64,000 nt of DNA from an uncultured Eubacteriales bacterium (GTDB lineage: Bacteria; Bacillota; Clostridia; Oscillospirales; Oscillospiraceae), in the NCBI GenBank assembly GCA_900545405.1, contig UQYT01000007.1, positions 12,128 to 76,127 of the forward strand, given 5' to 3'. Each line of letters begins with the position of its first letter. The stretch's first letter is position 1. A program made the position numbers and the translations under genes. Below are positions 34,772-42,746 of the stretch, in pieces. The notes under the pieces were generated by a model. That model worked only from the letters and a program-made list of their open reading frames with translations, did no database searches and was not told the origin of the DNA.

Positions 34772-34816
34772 ATGGCGCGTCCCCTTTCGTTTTCCGTTTC
34801 TGCGGCCCATTAAGCC

Positions 34817-34845
34817 TTGCTTTGGCCGCTTCTCTGTATTATACT
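34817..34845 (+). promoter_or_regulatory. cysK promoter (rightward half of a bidirectional promoter)
   Basis: TTGCTT (34817-34822), 17-bp spacer, TATACT (34840-34845). Its -10 box overlaps the -10 box of the leftward asnS promoter. Confidence 0.65.
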
Positions 34846-34866
34846 CATAGTCAAACGAATTTTCAA
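34838..34866 (-). promoter_or_regulatory. asnS promoter (leftward half of a bidirectional promoter)
   Basis: On the - strand TTGAAA (34866-34861), 17-bp spacer, TATAAT (34843-34838). It shares four base pairs of -10 sequence with the rightward cysK promoter. Confidence 0.8.
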
Positions 34867-34891
34867 CACAATTTACATTTGGAGGCGGCAC

Positions 34892-35800
34892 ATGGCTAAA
34901 ATATACTCAGACATAACCGAGCTCATAGGCGGCACCCCGCTCGTCCGGCTCTCCCGCTTCGCCCCCGGCATGAGCGTCCTCGCCAAGCTGGAGCGGCAGA
35001 ACCCCGCCGGCAGCGCGAAGGACCGCGTGGCGCTCTCCATGCTCCGCACCGCGGAGGCGGAGGGCAGGCTCAAAAAGGGCGGCGTCGTAATCGAGCCGAC
35101 CAGCGGAAACACGGGCATCGGCCTCGCGGCCCTGGCCGCGGCGCTGGGCTACAAGGCCGTCATCGTCATGCCGGACAGCATGAGCCCCGAGCGCATAAAG
35201 CTCATCGCGGCCTACGGCGCCGAGGTCGTGCTCACGCCGGGCGCCGAGGGCATGGCCGGAGCCGTGGCCCGCGCCGACGAGATCTGCGCCGCGAACCCCG
35301 GCAGCATAGTCGCGGGCCAGTTCTCGAACCCCGCAAACCCCCGCGCGCACTACGAGACCACCGGCCCCGAGATCTGGCGCGACACTGACGGCGACGTCGC
35401 CGCCTTCGTCGCGGGCGTCGGCACCGGCGGCACCATAAGCGGCGTGGGGCGCTATCTCAAGGAGCAGGACCCCGCCATACGCATCGTGGCCATGGAGCCC
35501 GCGTCCTCCCCCCTGCTCACCGAGGGCCACGCCGGCCCTCACGCCATCCAGGGCATAGGCGCGAACTTTGTCCCCGAGGCGCTGGACACTACGGTCTACG
35601 ACGAGGTCGTGACCGTCACCGACGAGGCGGCGCTCGCCGCCATGCACGAGCTCGCGGAAAAGGAGGGCCTCCTCTGCGGCGTCTCCTCCGGCGCGGCGGC
35701 GTACGCGGCGCGGGAGCTGGCGAAGCGGCCGGAGTTCGCCGGCAGGAACGTCGTCTGCCTCCTGCCCGACACCGGCGAGCGGTATCTGAGCATAATGTGA
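34892..35800 (+). CDS. cysK: Cysteine synthase (O-acetylserine sulfhydrylase)
   Basis: PLP-dependent enzyme of 302 residues that makes cysteine from O-acetylserine and sulfide. The PLP lysine lies in PAGSAKDRVALSM, the substrate loop is EPTSGNTGIGLA, the phosphate-binding loop is GVGTGGTISGVGRYLK, and the C-terminal serine near GVSSGAAAYAA contacts the pyridine ring. The length fits CysK rather than cystathionine beta-synthase. The ATG follows GGAGG by eight bases. The lipid kinase gene starts 9 bp after its stop. Confidence 0.95.
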   Translation: MAKIYSDITELIGGTPLVRLSRFAPGMSVLAKLERQNPAGSAKDRVALSMLRTAEAEGRLKKGGVVIEPTSGNTGIGLAALAAALGYKAVIVMPDSMSPERIKLIAAYGAEVVLTPGAEGMAGAVARADEICAANPGSIVAGQFSNPANPRAHYETTGPEIWRDTDGDVAAFVAGVGTGGTISGVGRYLKEQDPAIRIVAMEPASSPLLTEGHAGPHAIQGIGANFVPEALDTTVYDEVVTVTDEAALAAMHELAEKEGLLCGVSSGAAAYAARELAKRPEFAGRNVVCLLPDTGERYLSIM

Positions 35801-35809
35801 GGGCTTGAC

Positions 35810-36700
35810 ATGAAGAAACTCTTTTTCATCATAAACCCTGTGGCCGGCCGGGGCATGTACAAACAGGGCCTGGGCGAGGCGCTTTACACGCTGTACTCGG
35901 CGGGCTATGAGCCGACGCTGCGCTTCACGTCCCGCGCGGGCGAGGCGGTGGAGCTCGCGCAGCTCTCGGCGGGCTACGACCTCGTCTGCTGCCTCGGCGG
36001 CGACGGCACGCTCTCGGAGGTGACCTCCGGCCTCATGGCGCTCAAGCCCGAGCAGCGCCCGCCGATAGGCTACTTCCCCCTCGGCACGGCCAACGACGTC
36101 GCCACGACGCTGAAGCTGCCGAAAAACGACCCGGCGGCGGTAGCCCGGCGCATAGCCGAGGGCAGCCCCATGGCCTGGGACGTGGGCGTCTTCGGCGGCG
36201 ACAGATACTTCACCTACGTCGCGGCCTTCGGCGCGTTCACGGACGTGAGCTACGAGACGCCGCAGCAGTCGAAGCAGGCGCTGGGCCACCTCGCCTACCT
36301 GCTCGAGGGCATGAACCGCCTGCCCAAGCTGCCGCACTACCGCACCCGCGTGGAGATGGACGGCGAGGTCGTCGAGGGCGACTACATCTTCGGCGGCGTG
36401 ACGAACTCGACCTCCGTCGCGGGCCTGGTGAAGCTGGACCCGGACATGGTCGCGCTTGACGATGGCGAATTTGAGGTCGCGCTGGTGAAATACCCGGCGA
36501 CGCTGGCGGACCTGAACGCCCTGGTCTCCCAGGCGGTGTCGAAAAACTTCAACGGCGAGATGATGTCGATACGCAAGGCGCACACGGTGCGCTTCACCTT
36601 CGCAGACCCGGTGCCCTTCACGCGCGACGGCGAGCCCGGCGGCGTGCACACGGACGTGAAGATAGAAAACGCCCACAGCGCCGTGCGCATCATCGTATAA
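35810..36700 (+). CDS. Diacylglycerol kinase-family lipid kinase
   Basis: A 296-residue protein of the YegS/DgkB/BmrU family. The start KLFFIINPVAGRG and the nucleotide motif CCLGGDGTLSEVTSGLM are the family signatures; FPLGTANDVATTL and the late PVPFTRDGEPGG match catalytic-core motifs. It probably phosphorylates diacylglycerol or another lipid at the inner face of the membrane, recycling the lipid from polymer synthesis, but the specific substrate is not readable. It is nine bases downstream of cysK, likely on the same transcript, with only a weak GAGGG ribosome site. Confidence 0.9.
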   Translation: MKKLFFIINPVAGRGMYKQGLGEALYTLYSAGYEPTLRFTSRAGEAVELAQLSAGYDLVCCLGGDGTLSEVTSGLMALKPEQRPPIGYFPLGTANDVATTLKLPKNDPAAVARRIAEGSPMAWDVGVFGGDRYFTYVAAFGAFTDVSYETPQQSKQALGHLAYLLEGMNRLPKLPHYRTRVEMDGEVVEGDYIFGGVTNSTSVAGLVKLDPDMVALDDGEFEVALVKYPATLADLNALVSQAVSKNFNGEMMSIRKAHTVRFTFADPVPFTRDGEPGGVHTDVKIENAHSAVRIIV

Positions 36701-36711
36701 GCATGGTTAAA

Positions 36712-36744
36712 CCGCCCGTCTCCGGCAGGAGGCGGGCGGTTTTT
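36712..36744 (+). terminator. Terminator of the cysK-lipid kinase unit
   Basis: CCGCCCG and CGGGCGG enclose a second short stem (TCTCC/GGAGG) and are followed by TTTTT. Confidence 0.9.
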
Positions 36745-36774
36745 GCGCGGCGGGGCCGGGAATAATAAATCCGC

Positions 36775-37051
36775 CCCCGCGCCGCGAGGGGGAAAAAGCG
36801 GCACGGGGGCGTATATGAACACCTTTATAAGGTGGCGCAGCTGGTCTGCCCCTTCAGGGGGGAGCTTTCCCCCCTCGGCGGGCAGGTCGCCGTTGATTAT
36901 AGGGCTTATAAGCTGTATTGCCGGTACGTCAGGTACGTTTCTTTGTGTATCAGCGTATTCAAAATAACAGCCACATATGAACTGGCTGTTAAGTGCAAAT
37001 GAACTTTCTCAGACATTTCTGCATCACGGGCGGGAAAAAAGCCCGGTTTTT
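36775..37051 (+). ncRNA. Structured intergenic region ending in a terminator (candidate RNA)
   Basis: About 270 bp without a convincing gene but with a succession of hairpins: CACCTT/AAGGTG near 36825; a long compound stem with GGCG/CGCC, CTGCCC/GGGCAG and GGGGGG/CCCCCC between about 36832 and 36893; GCTTATAAGC near 36905; AACAGCC/GGCTGTT at about 36966-36990; and a final CGGGC/GCCCG stem plus TTTTT at 37027-37051. A 50-codon frame from about 36815 has a poor ribosome site. The arrangement suggests a transcribed RNA, but I see no clear promoter and no match to a known RNA class. Confidence 0.35.
37027..37051 (+). terminator. Terminator upstream of the rpmG promoter
   Basis: CGGGC-GGGAAAAAA-GCCCG followed by GTTTTT. 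It lies 15 bp before the rpmG-secE promoter and insulates it from upstream transcription. Confidence 0.65.
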
Positions 37052-37065
37052 GGCAGAAAAGAGGC

Positions 37066-37094
37066 TTGACCCACGGCTTATAGTGTGCTATACT
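37066..37094 (+). promoter_or_regulatory. rpmG-secE-nusG-rplKA promoter
   Basis: TTGACC (37066-37071), 17-bp spacer, TATACT (37089-37094). It drives the translation/secretion operon; the leader to rpmG is about 115 nt. Confidence 0.8.
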
Positions 37095-37217
37095 TCTTTT
37101 TACCTGTCGGCCGGACGGGTTTATTTTCGCGCGCGCATTTTTTCGCGCTGTCCGGCGCGCTCAGGGAGGCAACAGGCCGCGAGAGCGGCCAAGTATTACA
37201 AGGAGGTGCCGAATAGA

Positions 37218-37379
37218 ATGGCTGTTGGCGCAAGAGTAAAAGTCATACTCAGGTGCAGCGAGTGCAAGGAGCGCAACTACTTCACGGTCAAGAACAAGAA
37301 GAACACTCCCGACCGTCTCGAGATGAAGAAGTACTGCCCCCGCTGCCGCAAGTACACGGTCCACAACGAGACCAAGTAA
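37218..37379 (+). CDS. rpmG: Ribosomal protein bL33
   Basis: A 53-residue large-subunit protein beginning MAVGARVKVILRCSECKERN and ending KKYCPRCRKYTVHNETK. Both CxxC pairs are present, so this is the zinc-binding (C+) form. The ATG follows AAGGAGG with ten bases between. The rpmG-secE-nusG order is standard in Bacillota. Confidence 0.96.
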   Translation: MAVGARVKVILRCSECKERNYFTVKNKKNTPDRLEMKKYCPRCRKYTVHNETK

Positions 37380-37402
37380 GGCGTTTCGAAAGGAGCAAGC
37401 AA

Positions 37403-37672
37403 ATGGCTGAAGAGAACAAAAGCACCGCCCCGGTGAAAGTCTCCACGAACGCCGTCAAGAAGAACGAGGGAAAGCTCCCCTTCGGCAAGCGCGTTGCCAA
37501 GTGGTTCCGCGAGATGCGCAGCGAAATGCGCAAGGTCATCTGGCCCACGCCGAAGCAGACCCTCAACAACACCGGCGTTGCTCTGGGCATGATGGTCGTG
37601 TCCGCGCTGGTGCTCTGGGGCTTTGACACCCTCGCCAAGCTGGGCGTTCAGACGCTCATCGATCTGGTGTAA
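37403..37672 (+). CDS. secE: Preprotein translocase subunit SecE
   Basis: An 89-residue subunit of the SecYEG channel. A charged, disordered N-terminus of about 25 residues is followed by the amphipathic helix with the conserved motif EMRKVIWPTPKQT and one membrane segment (TGVALGMMVVSALVLWGFDTL). The length fits single-span Gram-positive SecE. The ATG lies after AAGGAG, and nusG begins five bases after the stop. Confidence 0.95.
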   Translation: MAEENKSTAPVKVSTNAVKKNEGKLPFGKRVAKWFREMRSEMRKVIWPTPKQTLNNTGVALGMMVVSALVLWGFDTLAKLGVQTLIDLV

Positions 37673-37677
37673 GACGG

Positions 37678-38202
37678 ATGGCGGAAGAAGCAAAGTGGTA
37701 TGTGGTCCACACATACTCCGGCTATGAGAACGCCGTGGCTGCCGCCGTTATGAAGGCGGCCGAAAACCGCAAAATGCAGGACCTCATCCAGGAGGTCAAT
37801 ATTCCGCTCGAGACCGTCACCGAGCACACCGACTCCGGCGACAAGACCTATGAACGCAAGGTCTTCCCCGGCTATGTGCTCATCAAGATGATAATGACGG
37901 ACGAGAGCTGGCACCTCGTGCGCAACGTGCGCGGCGCCACCGGTTTCGTCGGCACGTCCAACAAGGCGATCCCGCTGACGGACCAGGAGATCTACGACCT
38001 TGGCGTGGAGCGGCACGAGATAGTCCTCGGCTACGAGGTCGGCGACACCGTCAAGGTCACGGACGGCCCGCTGGAGGGCTTCCTCGGCACCGTCGAGGAG
38101 CTCGAGCCGGACAAGGACCGCGTGCGCGTCGTAGTCTCCATGTTCGGGCGCGAGACCCCCGTGGACCTCGAACTCGATCAGGTCGAGCCCGTCAAGGATT
38201 GA
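37678..38202 (+). CDS. nusG: Transcription factor NusG
   Basis: A 174-residue factor that binds the clamp helices of RNA polymerase and couples it to ribosome or Rho. The NGN domain shows KWYVVHTYSGYENAVAA and RKVFPGYVLIKM, with the conserved RGATGFVG. The C-terminal KOW domain contains GDTVKVTDGPLEGFLGTVEE. Length and order (secE-nusG-rplK) are canonical. Confidence 0.97.
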   Translation: MAEEAKWYVVHTYSGYENAVAAAVMKAAENRKMQDLIQEVNIPLETVTEHTDSGDKTYERKVFPGYVLIKMIMTDESWHLVRNVRGATGFVGTSNKAIPLTDQEIYDLGVERHEIVLGYEVGDTVKVTDGPLEGFLGTVEELEPDKDRVRVVVSMFGRETPVDLELDQVEPVKD

Positions 38203-38244
38203 CGGCCGGCCAACTAAAACGTTATTGAAAGGGTGCTTAGATAA

Positions 38245-38670
38245 ATGGCACAGAAAGTTGTCGGATATATAAGATTCCAGGTGCCGGCCGGCAAGGCCAC
38301 CCCGGCGCCCCCCGTCGGCCCGGCCCTGGGCCAGTACGGCGTCAACATCGGCCAGTTCACCAAGGACTTCAACGAGCGTACCAAGGCCGATATGGGCATG
38401 ATGATCCCCGTCGTCATCACGGTGTACTCTGACAGGAGCTTCACCTTCATCACCAAGACCCCGCCCGCGGCCCTGCTCATCAAGAAGGCCTGCGGCATCG
38501 ACAAGGCCTCCGGCGTGCCCCAGCGCGACAAGGTCGCCACCATCAGCAAGGAAGACCTTCGCAAGATCGCCGAGCAGAAGATGCCCGACCTCAACTGCAC
38601 CACCGTCGAGGCCGCCATGTCCATGATCGCCGGCACCTGCCGCAGCATGGGCGTTCTCGTCGGCGACTGA
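38245..38670 (+). CDS. rplK: Ribosomal protein uL11
   Basis: A 141-residue protein of the GTPase-associated centre, with the typical AGKATPAPPVGPALGQYGVN near the N-terminus and the rRNA-binding C-terminal domain (TCRSMGVLVGD at the end). It is followed by a 100-bp spacer with a conserved-looking RNA structure before rplA. Confidence 0.97.
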   Translation: MAQKVVGYIRFQVPAGKATPAPPVGPALGQYGVNIGQFTKDFNERTKADMGMMIPVVITVYSDRSFTFITKTPPAALLIKKACGIDKASGVPQRDKVATISKEDLRKIAEQKMPDLNCTTVEAAMSMIAGTCRSMGVLVGD

Positions 38671-38751
38671 GGCAGTCTCCAAGCAAGGACCAAGCTGCCC
38701 CAAACGTGGGAGGAGTGAGCCCCGTGCGGCTCAACATCTCCGACGAACCAC
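38671..38751 (+). promoter_or_regulatory. rplK-rplA intergenic RNA structure, possible L1 control site
   Basis: The spacer can fold into GGCAG/CTGCC (38671-38699) and then GTGG/CCAC (38706-38751), which encloses GGAG/CTCC and GAGCC/GGCTC. A GTGGGAGG-containing structure closed by ACCAC just before the rplA ribosome site is, from memory, common between rplK and rplA in Bacillota and is a plausible site for autoregulation by L1. This assignment is inference. Confidence 0.45.
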
Positions 38752-38770
38752 ATTTTAGGAGGAAAGCAAA

Positions 38771-39463
38771 TTGTTCAGAGGTAAGAATTATAAAGAGAGC
38801 GCTAAGCTCATAGATAAGCAGACGCTGTACGATGCCAAGGATGCTTTCGACCTCGTCTGCAAGGCCTCCAAGGCCAAGTTCGATGAGACCGTCGAGCTGC
38901 ACGTCAAGCTCGGCGTCGACTCCCGTCACGCCGACCAGCAGGTCCGCGGCGCCATCGTGCTGCCCAACGGCACCGGCAAGACCCTCCGCGTCCTCGTCTT
39001 CTGCAAGCCCGAGCGCGAGGAGGAGGCCAAGGCGGCTGGCGCCGACTACGCCGGCGGCCAGGATCTCGTCCAGAAGATCCAGTCCGAGAACTGGTTCGAT
39101 TTCGACACCGTCATCGCCTCCCCGGACATGATGGGCGTCGTCGGCCGTCTCGGCAAGCTGCTCGGCCCCAAGGGCCTCATGCCCTCCCCCAAGGCCGGCA
39201 CCGTCACCCCCAACATCACCCAGGCCATCCAGGAAGCCAAGGCCGGTAAGATCGAGTACAGGCTCGACAAGACCAACATCATCCACTGCCCCATCGGCAA
39301 GGTCAGCTTCGGCCCCGAGAAGCTCGTTGAGAACTACAACGCCCTCATCGGCGCCATCATCAAGGCCAAGCCCGCCGCCGCCAAGGGCCAGTATATCAAG
39401 AGCTGTGTCACCGCCTCGACCATGGGCCCCGGCGTCAAGATCAACGCCAACAAGCAGCTGTAA
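38771..39463 (+). CDS. rplA: Ribosomal protein uL1
   Basis: A 230-residue protein of the mobile L1 stalk that also represses its own mRNA in many bacteria. The motifs VKLGVDSRHADQQVRGAIVLP and GRLGKLLGPKGLMPSPKAGT are diagnostic. Translation starts at TTG 38771, eight bases after GGAGG; no better in-frame start exists. Unusually for Bacillota, rplJ and rplL do not follow: a terminator and repeat copy D come next. Confidence 0.96.
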   Translation: MFRGKNYKESAKLIDKQTLYDAKDAFDLVCKASKAKFDETVELHVKLGVDSRHADQQVRGAIVLPNGTGKTLRVLVFCKPEREEEAKAAGADYAGGQDLVQKIQSENWFDFDTVIASPDMMGVVGRLGKLLGPKGLMPSPKAGTVTPNITQAIQEAKAGKIEYRLDKTNIIHCPIGKVSFGPEKLVENYNALIGAIIKAKPAAAKGQYIKSCVTASTMGPGVKINANKQL

Positions 39464-39485
39464 CTCCTTCGTGAGTACATGAAAA

Positions 39486-39518
39486 GCCCGCTCGTCCTCT
39501 TGGACGGGCGGGTTTTTT
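39486..39518 (+). terminator. Terminator of the rplA operon
   Basis: GCCCGCTCGTCC-TCTT-GGACGGGCGGG (one G-T pair) followed by TTTTTT. Confidence 0.92.
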
Positions 39519-39534
39519 ACTTTAGTATGATTTA

Positions 39535-39676
39535 AGGGGGAACCCCCGGCGAGGGTTCCCCCTTGGACCCCCTCCTGCGCTTTTATGAGCAAGAGGGGGT
39601 TCCGCGCTCTGCGGAGCGCGGCCAGGGACTCTGTCCCTGGACCCTGCCACCTTTGAAAAGGTGGACGAAACTTTCA
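39535..39676 (-). repeat. Palindrome-rich intergenic repeat, copy D (module 1 only, inverted)
   Basis: Read on the - strand it begins GAAAGTTTCGTCCACC and ends GGGGGAACCCTCGCC then GGGGGTTCCCCC, matching the first about 145 bp of copies A-C with substitutions. The 429-bp unit with inverted ends is absent. The left flank (GCGCGAAGCGCGAATGAAAG) resembles that of copy B. It lies between convergent rplA and serS, and its terminator hairpin could end serS transcription. Confidence 0.88.
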
Positions 39677-39710
39677 TTCGCGCTTCGCGCAGCGAAAAGT
39701 GCGGCTGGGT

Positions 39711-41015
39711 TTATTTATTGGGGATGAGCTTGGCCTTGCCGCCCATATAGGGGCGCAGGACCTCGGGGATATCCACGGTGCCGTCCGCGTTGAGATTGTT
39801 CTCGAGGAAGGCGATCAGCATGCGGGGGGGAGCGACGCAGGTATTATTCAGCGTATGGGCCAGATACAGCTTGCCGTCCTCGCCGCGGACCCTTATCTTC
39901 AGGCGGCGCGCCTGAGCGTCGCCGAGATTCGAGCAGCTGCACACCTCAAAGTACTTGCCCTGCCTCGGGCTCCAGGCCTCGATGTCGCAGCTCTTCACCT
40001 TCAGGTCCGCCAAATCGCCCGAGCAGCACTCCAGCTGCCTCACTGGGATGTCCAGGCTCCTGAACAGGTCCACCGAGTTGTGCCACAGCTTGTCGTACCA
40101 CATCATGCTGTCCTCGGGGCGGCAGAGAACGATCATCTCCTGTTTCTCAAACTGGTGGATGCGGTATATACCGCGCTCCTCCAGGCCGTGCGCGCCCTTC
40201 TCCTTGCGGAAGCAGGGGGAATAGCTCGTCAGCGTCAGCGGCAGCTGCGCCTCCGGGATGATCTGGTCTATATACCGGCCTATCATCGAGTGCTCCGACG
40301 TGCCTATCAGATACAGGTCCTCGCCCTCTATCTTGTACATCATCGCGTCCATCTCAGGGAAGGACATGACGCCCTCCACCACGTTGCCGTGTATCATGAA
40401 CGGCGGAATGACATACGTGAACCCGCGGTCTATCATGAAGTCGCGCGCATACGCCAGCACAGCCTCGTGCAGACGGGCAATATCACCTACCAAATAATAG
40501 AAACCGTTGCCGGACACGCGGCGCGCGGCGTCGAGGTCTATGCCGCCGAAACTCTCCATTATCTCAGTGTGATAAGGGATGTCAAACTCGGGCGCTTTGG
40601 CCTCGCCGAAGCGCTGCACTTCCACATTATAGGAGTCGTCGGGCCCGATGGGCACGCTGGGGTCTATCATCTGCGGAATACGCATCATGACGGCGTGGAG
40701 CTTCTCCTCCAGCTCGGACTCCATGGCCTCGAGCTCAGCGAGACGGTCGGCCTGGGCCTTGACCTGGGCCTTCACGCTCTCGGCCTCCTCCAGCTTGGAG
40801 GGGTCCTTTTTGGCCTGGCCCATCAGCATACCGACCTTTTTGGACAGCGCATTGCGCGAGGCGCGCAGGTCGTTGGCCTCGGTTATTGCAGCGCGCAGGC
40901 GCGCGTCATAGTCGATGGCCTCATCGACCAGCGGCAGCTTCTCGTCCTGGAACTTTTTCTTTATGTTCTCGCGCACCGCATCCGGATTCTCGCGTACAAA
41001 TTTGATGTCTAGCAT
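39711..41015 (-). CDS. serS: Seryl-tRNA synthetase
   Basis: Class II synthetase of 434 residues with the N-terminal long coiled-coil arm (about residues 25-100) that grips the long variable arm of tRNA-Ser. Motif 2 is SPCFRKEKGAHGLEERGIYRIHQFEKQE and motif 3 lies around NNTCVAPPRMLIAFLENN. The ATG at 41015 gives the standard LDIKFVRENPD start and lies 18 bp after parB, with GAGGGGAAAGGG between; a TTG six codons earlier coincides with this ribosome site. Arrangement parA-parB-serS suggests one transcript. Confidence 0.96.
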   Translation of the reverse strand: MLDIKFVRENPDAVRENIKKKFQDEKLPLVDEAIDYDARLRAAITEANDLRASRNALSKKVGMLMGQAKKDPSKLEEAESVKAQVKAQADRLAELEAMESELEEKLHAVMMRIPQMIDPSVPIGPDDSYNVEVQRFGEAKAPEFDIPYHTEIMESFGGIDLDAARRVSGNGFYYLVGDIARLHEAVLAYARDFMIDRGFTYVIPPFMIHGNVVEGVMSFPEMDAMMYKIEGEDLYLIGTSEHSMIGRYIDQIIPEAQLPLTLTSYSPCFRKEKGAHGLEERGIYRIHQFEKQEMIVLCRPEDSMMWYDKLWHNSVDLFRSLDIPVRQLECCSGDLADLKVKSCDIEAWSPRQGKYFEVCSCSNLGDAQARRLKIRVRGEDGKLYLAHTLNNTCVAPPRMLIAFLENNLNADGTVDIPEVLRPYMGGKAKLIPNK

Positions 41016-41033
41016 GTTTCCCTTTCCCCTCAA

Positions 41034-41903
41034 TCATTCTTTATTCAAACCGGCGAGGGCCTCGATAAGCCTCTCGCGGTCGTCTGCGCCGTAATATTCG
41101 AGCACTATCCGGCCCTTCTTGCCGTTTTCGCTGAGCAGCACGCGGCGGCCGAGCGCCCTCTCGAGCCTCCTTGTCACCTCTGCCGCGTAGTCCACCCGTA
41201 TAGCGCCGTCGTCCTCAGCCTCGGGCTTGGGCGCGCGCATGAGCCGCTTTGCAAGCTCCTCTGTGCGCCGCACGGAGAGGCCGTTCTTCATTACCTGCCT
41301 TGCGGCGTCTATCTGCAGCTCCTCGGGCTTGACCGTGACAAGTGCCCTTGCGTGACCGGCTGAGAGCAGACCCTGCTCCACGAATTGCAGCACCTCCGGC
41401 GCCAGCGACAGCAGCCTGAGCGCGTTTGCTACTGCAGGGCGGGACTTCCCAACCCTCTGCGCCGCCTCGTCCTGCGTGAGACCGTACTCCTCCATCAGCG
41501 TCCGATAGCCTTGTGCTTCTTCCACAGGATTCAGGTCCTCGCGTTGGAGGTTTTCCACAAGCGCCAGCTCGGTAGTCAGCTTGTCGTCGGCCTCAATAAC
41601 GCGCGCCGGTATCTCAGTCAGGCCCGCAAGCCTTGCCGCCCGCCAGCGGCGCTCGCCGGCGATGAGCTGATAGTAGCCGGAGTCCAGTTTTCGCACGGTA
41701 ACGGGCTGTATGACGCCGTATTCGCGTATAGATTCGGCCAGCTCTGAGAGCGCCTCCTCGTCAAAGACCGTTCTCGGCTGGTTGTCTCGCGGCTCGACCT
41801 TCGCGATCGGCAGCTCCAGCACGCCCTGCGGCTTCTCCTCTTCGCGTGAACTGTCGCCGAAGAGCACGTCAAGCCCCGTTCCGAGGCCCTTTTTTGCCGC
41901 CAC
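41034..41903 (-). CDS. parB: Chromosome partitioning protein ParB (Spo0J)
   Basis: A 289-residue CTP-dependent clamp that loads on parS and spreads. The start KKGLGTGLDVLFG is the ParA-stimulating segment. The CTP-binding domain carries GERRWRAARLAGL and ENLQREDLNP, and the helix-turn-helix GLTQDEAAQRVGKSRPAVAN reads parS. A C-terminal dimerisation domain follows. GTG 41903 is chosen because GGAGG lies seven bases before it; GTG 41909 overlaps the parA stop. Its binding sites lie just upstream of parA. Confidence 0.96.
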   Translation of the reverse strand: MAAKKGLGTGLDVLFGDSSREEEKPQGVLELPIAKVEPRDNQPRTVFDEEALSELAESIREYGVIQPVTVRKLDSGYYQLIAGERRWRAARLAGLTEIPARVIEADDKLTTELALVENLQREDLNPVEEAQGYRTLMEEYGLTQDEAAQRVGKSRPAVANALRLLSLAPEVLQFVEQGLLSAGHARALVTVKPEELQIDAARQVMKNGLSVRRTEELAKRLMRAPKPEAEDDGAIRVDYAAEVTRRLERALGRRVLLSENGKKGRIVLEYYGADDRERLIEALAGLNKE

Positions 41904-41905
41904 GG

Positions 41906-42661
41906 TCACTCCTCCCTTCTTATGAACTCGTCCGCCAGATGCAGATACGCCCTGCTGCCCTTGGAGATGCGGTCGTACTTTATGACCGGCTCGCCGTGGC
42001 TCGGCGCCTCTGCTATGCGGACATTCCTCGGTATCCTCGTCTTATAGACAGAGGTCCCGAAGAATTTCTCGACCTCCGCGGCCACCTGCTCGGAGAAATT
42101 TGTGCGGGAATCATACATTGTGAGCACGATGCCCTGTATCTCGAGTGAGGGATTCAACCGCTTCTTGGTCAGTTTTATTGTAGTCATCAGATCGGCTATG
42201 CCCTCAAGCGCGTAGTATTCGCACTGGACGGGTATGAGCACGCTGTCGGCTGCGGCCAGCGCGTTGACCGTCAGCAGCTCCAGCGAGGGCGGGCAGTCGA
42301 TGAATATGTAGTCGTAGGTCTCCTTGGCGCTGAGCAGGCGTGTCTTTAGCACGTACTCGCGGTTGTCCATGCCCACGAGCTCCACGCTTGCGCCGGAGAG
42401 CTCCTTGTTGGACGGCAGCACATCGCCGTATTGGGTCTTGACGATGCAGTCCGAGGCGTCTGCGCCGCGGACCAGCAGGTCGTAGACATTGGGCGCGTGC
42501 TCCTTACTGACCCCCATGCCTGAGGTGCTGTTCCCCTGCGGGTCGCAGTCGCAGAGCAGCACTTTTCGGTTCCGCTTGGCAAGCGCTGCGGCCACATTGA
42601 CGCATGTGGTGGTCTTGCCAACGCCGCCCTTCTGGTTTGCGACGGCTATTATCTTGCCCAT
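41906..42661 (-). CDS. parA: Chromosome partitioning ATPase ParA (Soj)
   Basis: A 251-residue Walker ATPase that works with ParB in origin segregation. The deviant Walker A is NQKGGVGKTTTCVNVAAAL with the signature lysine, Walker A' is DCDPQGNSTSGMG and Walker B is YIFIDCPPSL. It ends two bases before the ParB start used here and is preceded by a sigma-A promoter flanked by parS sites, so ParB bound at parS could repress it. Confidence 0.96.
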   Translation of the reverse strand: MGKIIAVANQKGGVGKTTTCVNVAAALAKRNRKVLLCDCDPQGNSTSGMGVSKEHAPNVYDLLVRGADASDCIVKTQYGDVLPSNKELSGASVELVGMDNREYVLKTRLLSAKETYDYIFIDCPPSLELLTVNALAAADSVLIPVQCEYYALEGIADLMTTIKLTKKRLNPSLEIQGIVLTMYDSRTNFSEQVAAEVEKFFGTSVYKTRIPRNVRIAEAPSHGEPVIKYDRISKGSRAYLHLADEFIRREE

Positions 42662-42686
42662 ATCCTATCCCTCTTTTCTCTCTGCG

Positions 42687-42715
42687 ATTATAGCAGTTTC
42701 ACGCGGGATATTCAA
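42687..42715 (-). promoter_or_regulatory. parA promoter
   Basis: On the - strand TTGAAT (42715-42710), 17-bp spacer, TATAAT (42692-42687) with an upstream TG. The spacer holds a parS half-site (GTTTCACG on the + strand) and a full parS site begins three bases upstream of the -35 box. Confidence 0.8.
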
Positions 42716-42717
42716 TA

Positions 42718-42733
42718 TGTTTCACGTGAAACG
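42718..42733. promoter_or_regulatory. parS site 1
   Basis: TGTTTCACGTGAAACG matches the Bacillota parS consensus TGTTTCACGTGAAACA at 15 of 16 positions. It lies directly upstream of the parA promoter. Confidence 0.93.
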
Positions 42734-42746
42734 GCGAGCTTCGTCC

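Noticed and set aside
36743..36967. 74-codon frame before rpmG
   Set aside because: Poor ribosome site, low-complexity start, and it overlaps the hairpin-rich region; the hydrophobic end alone is not enough to call a gene.
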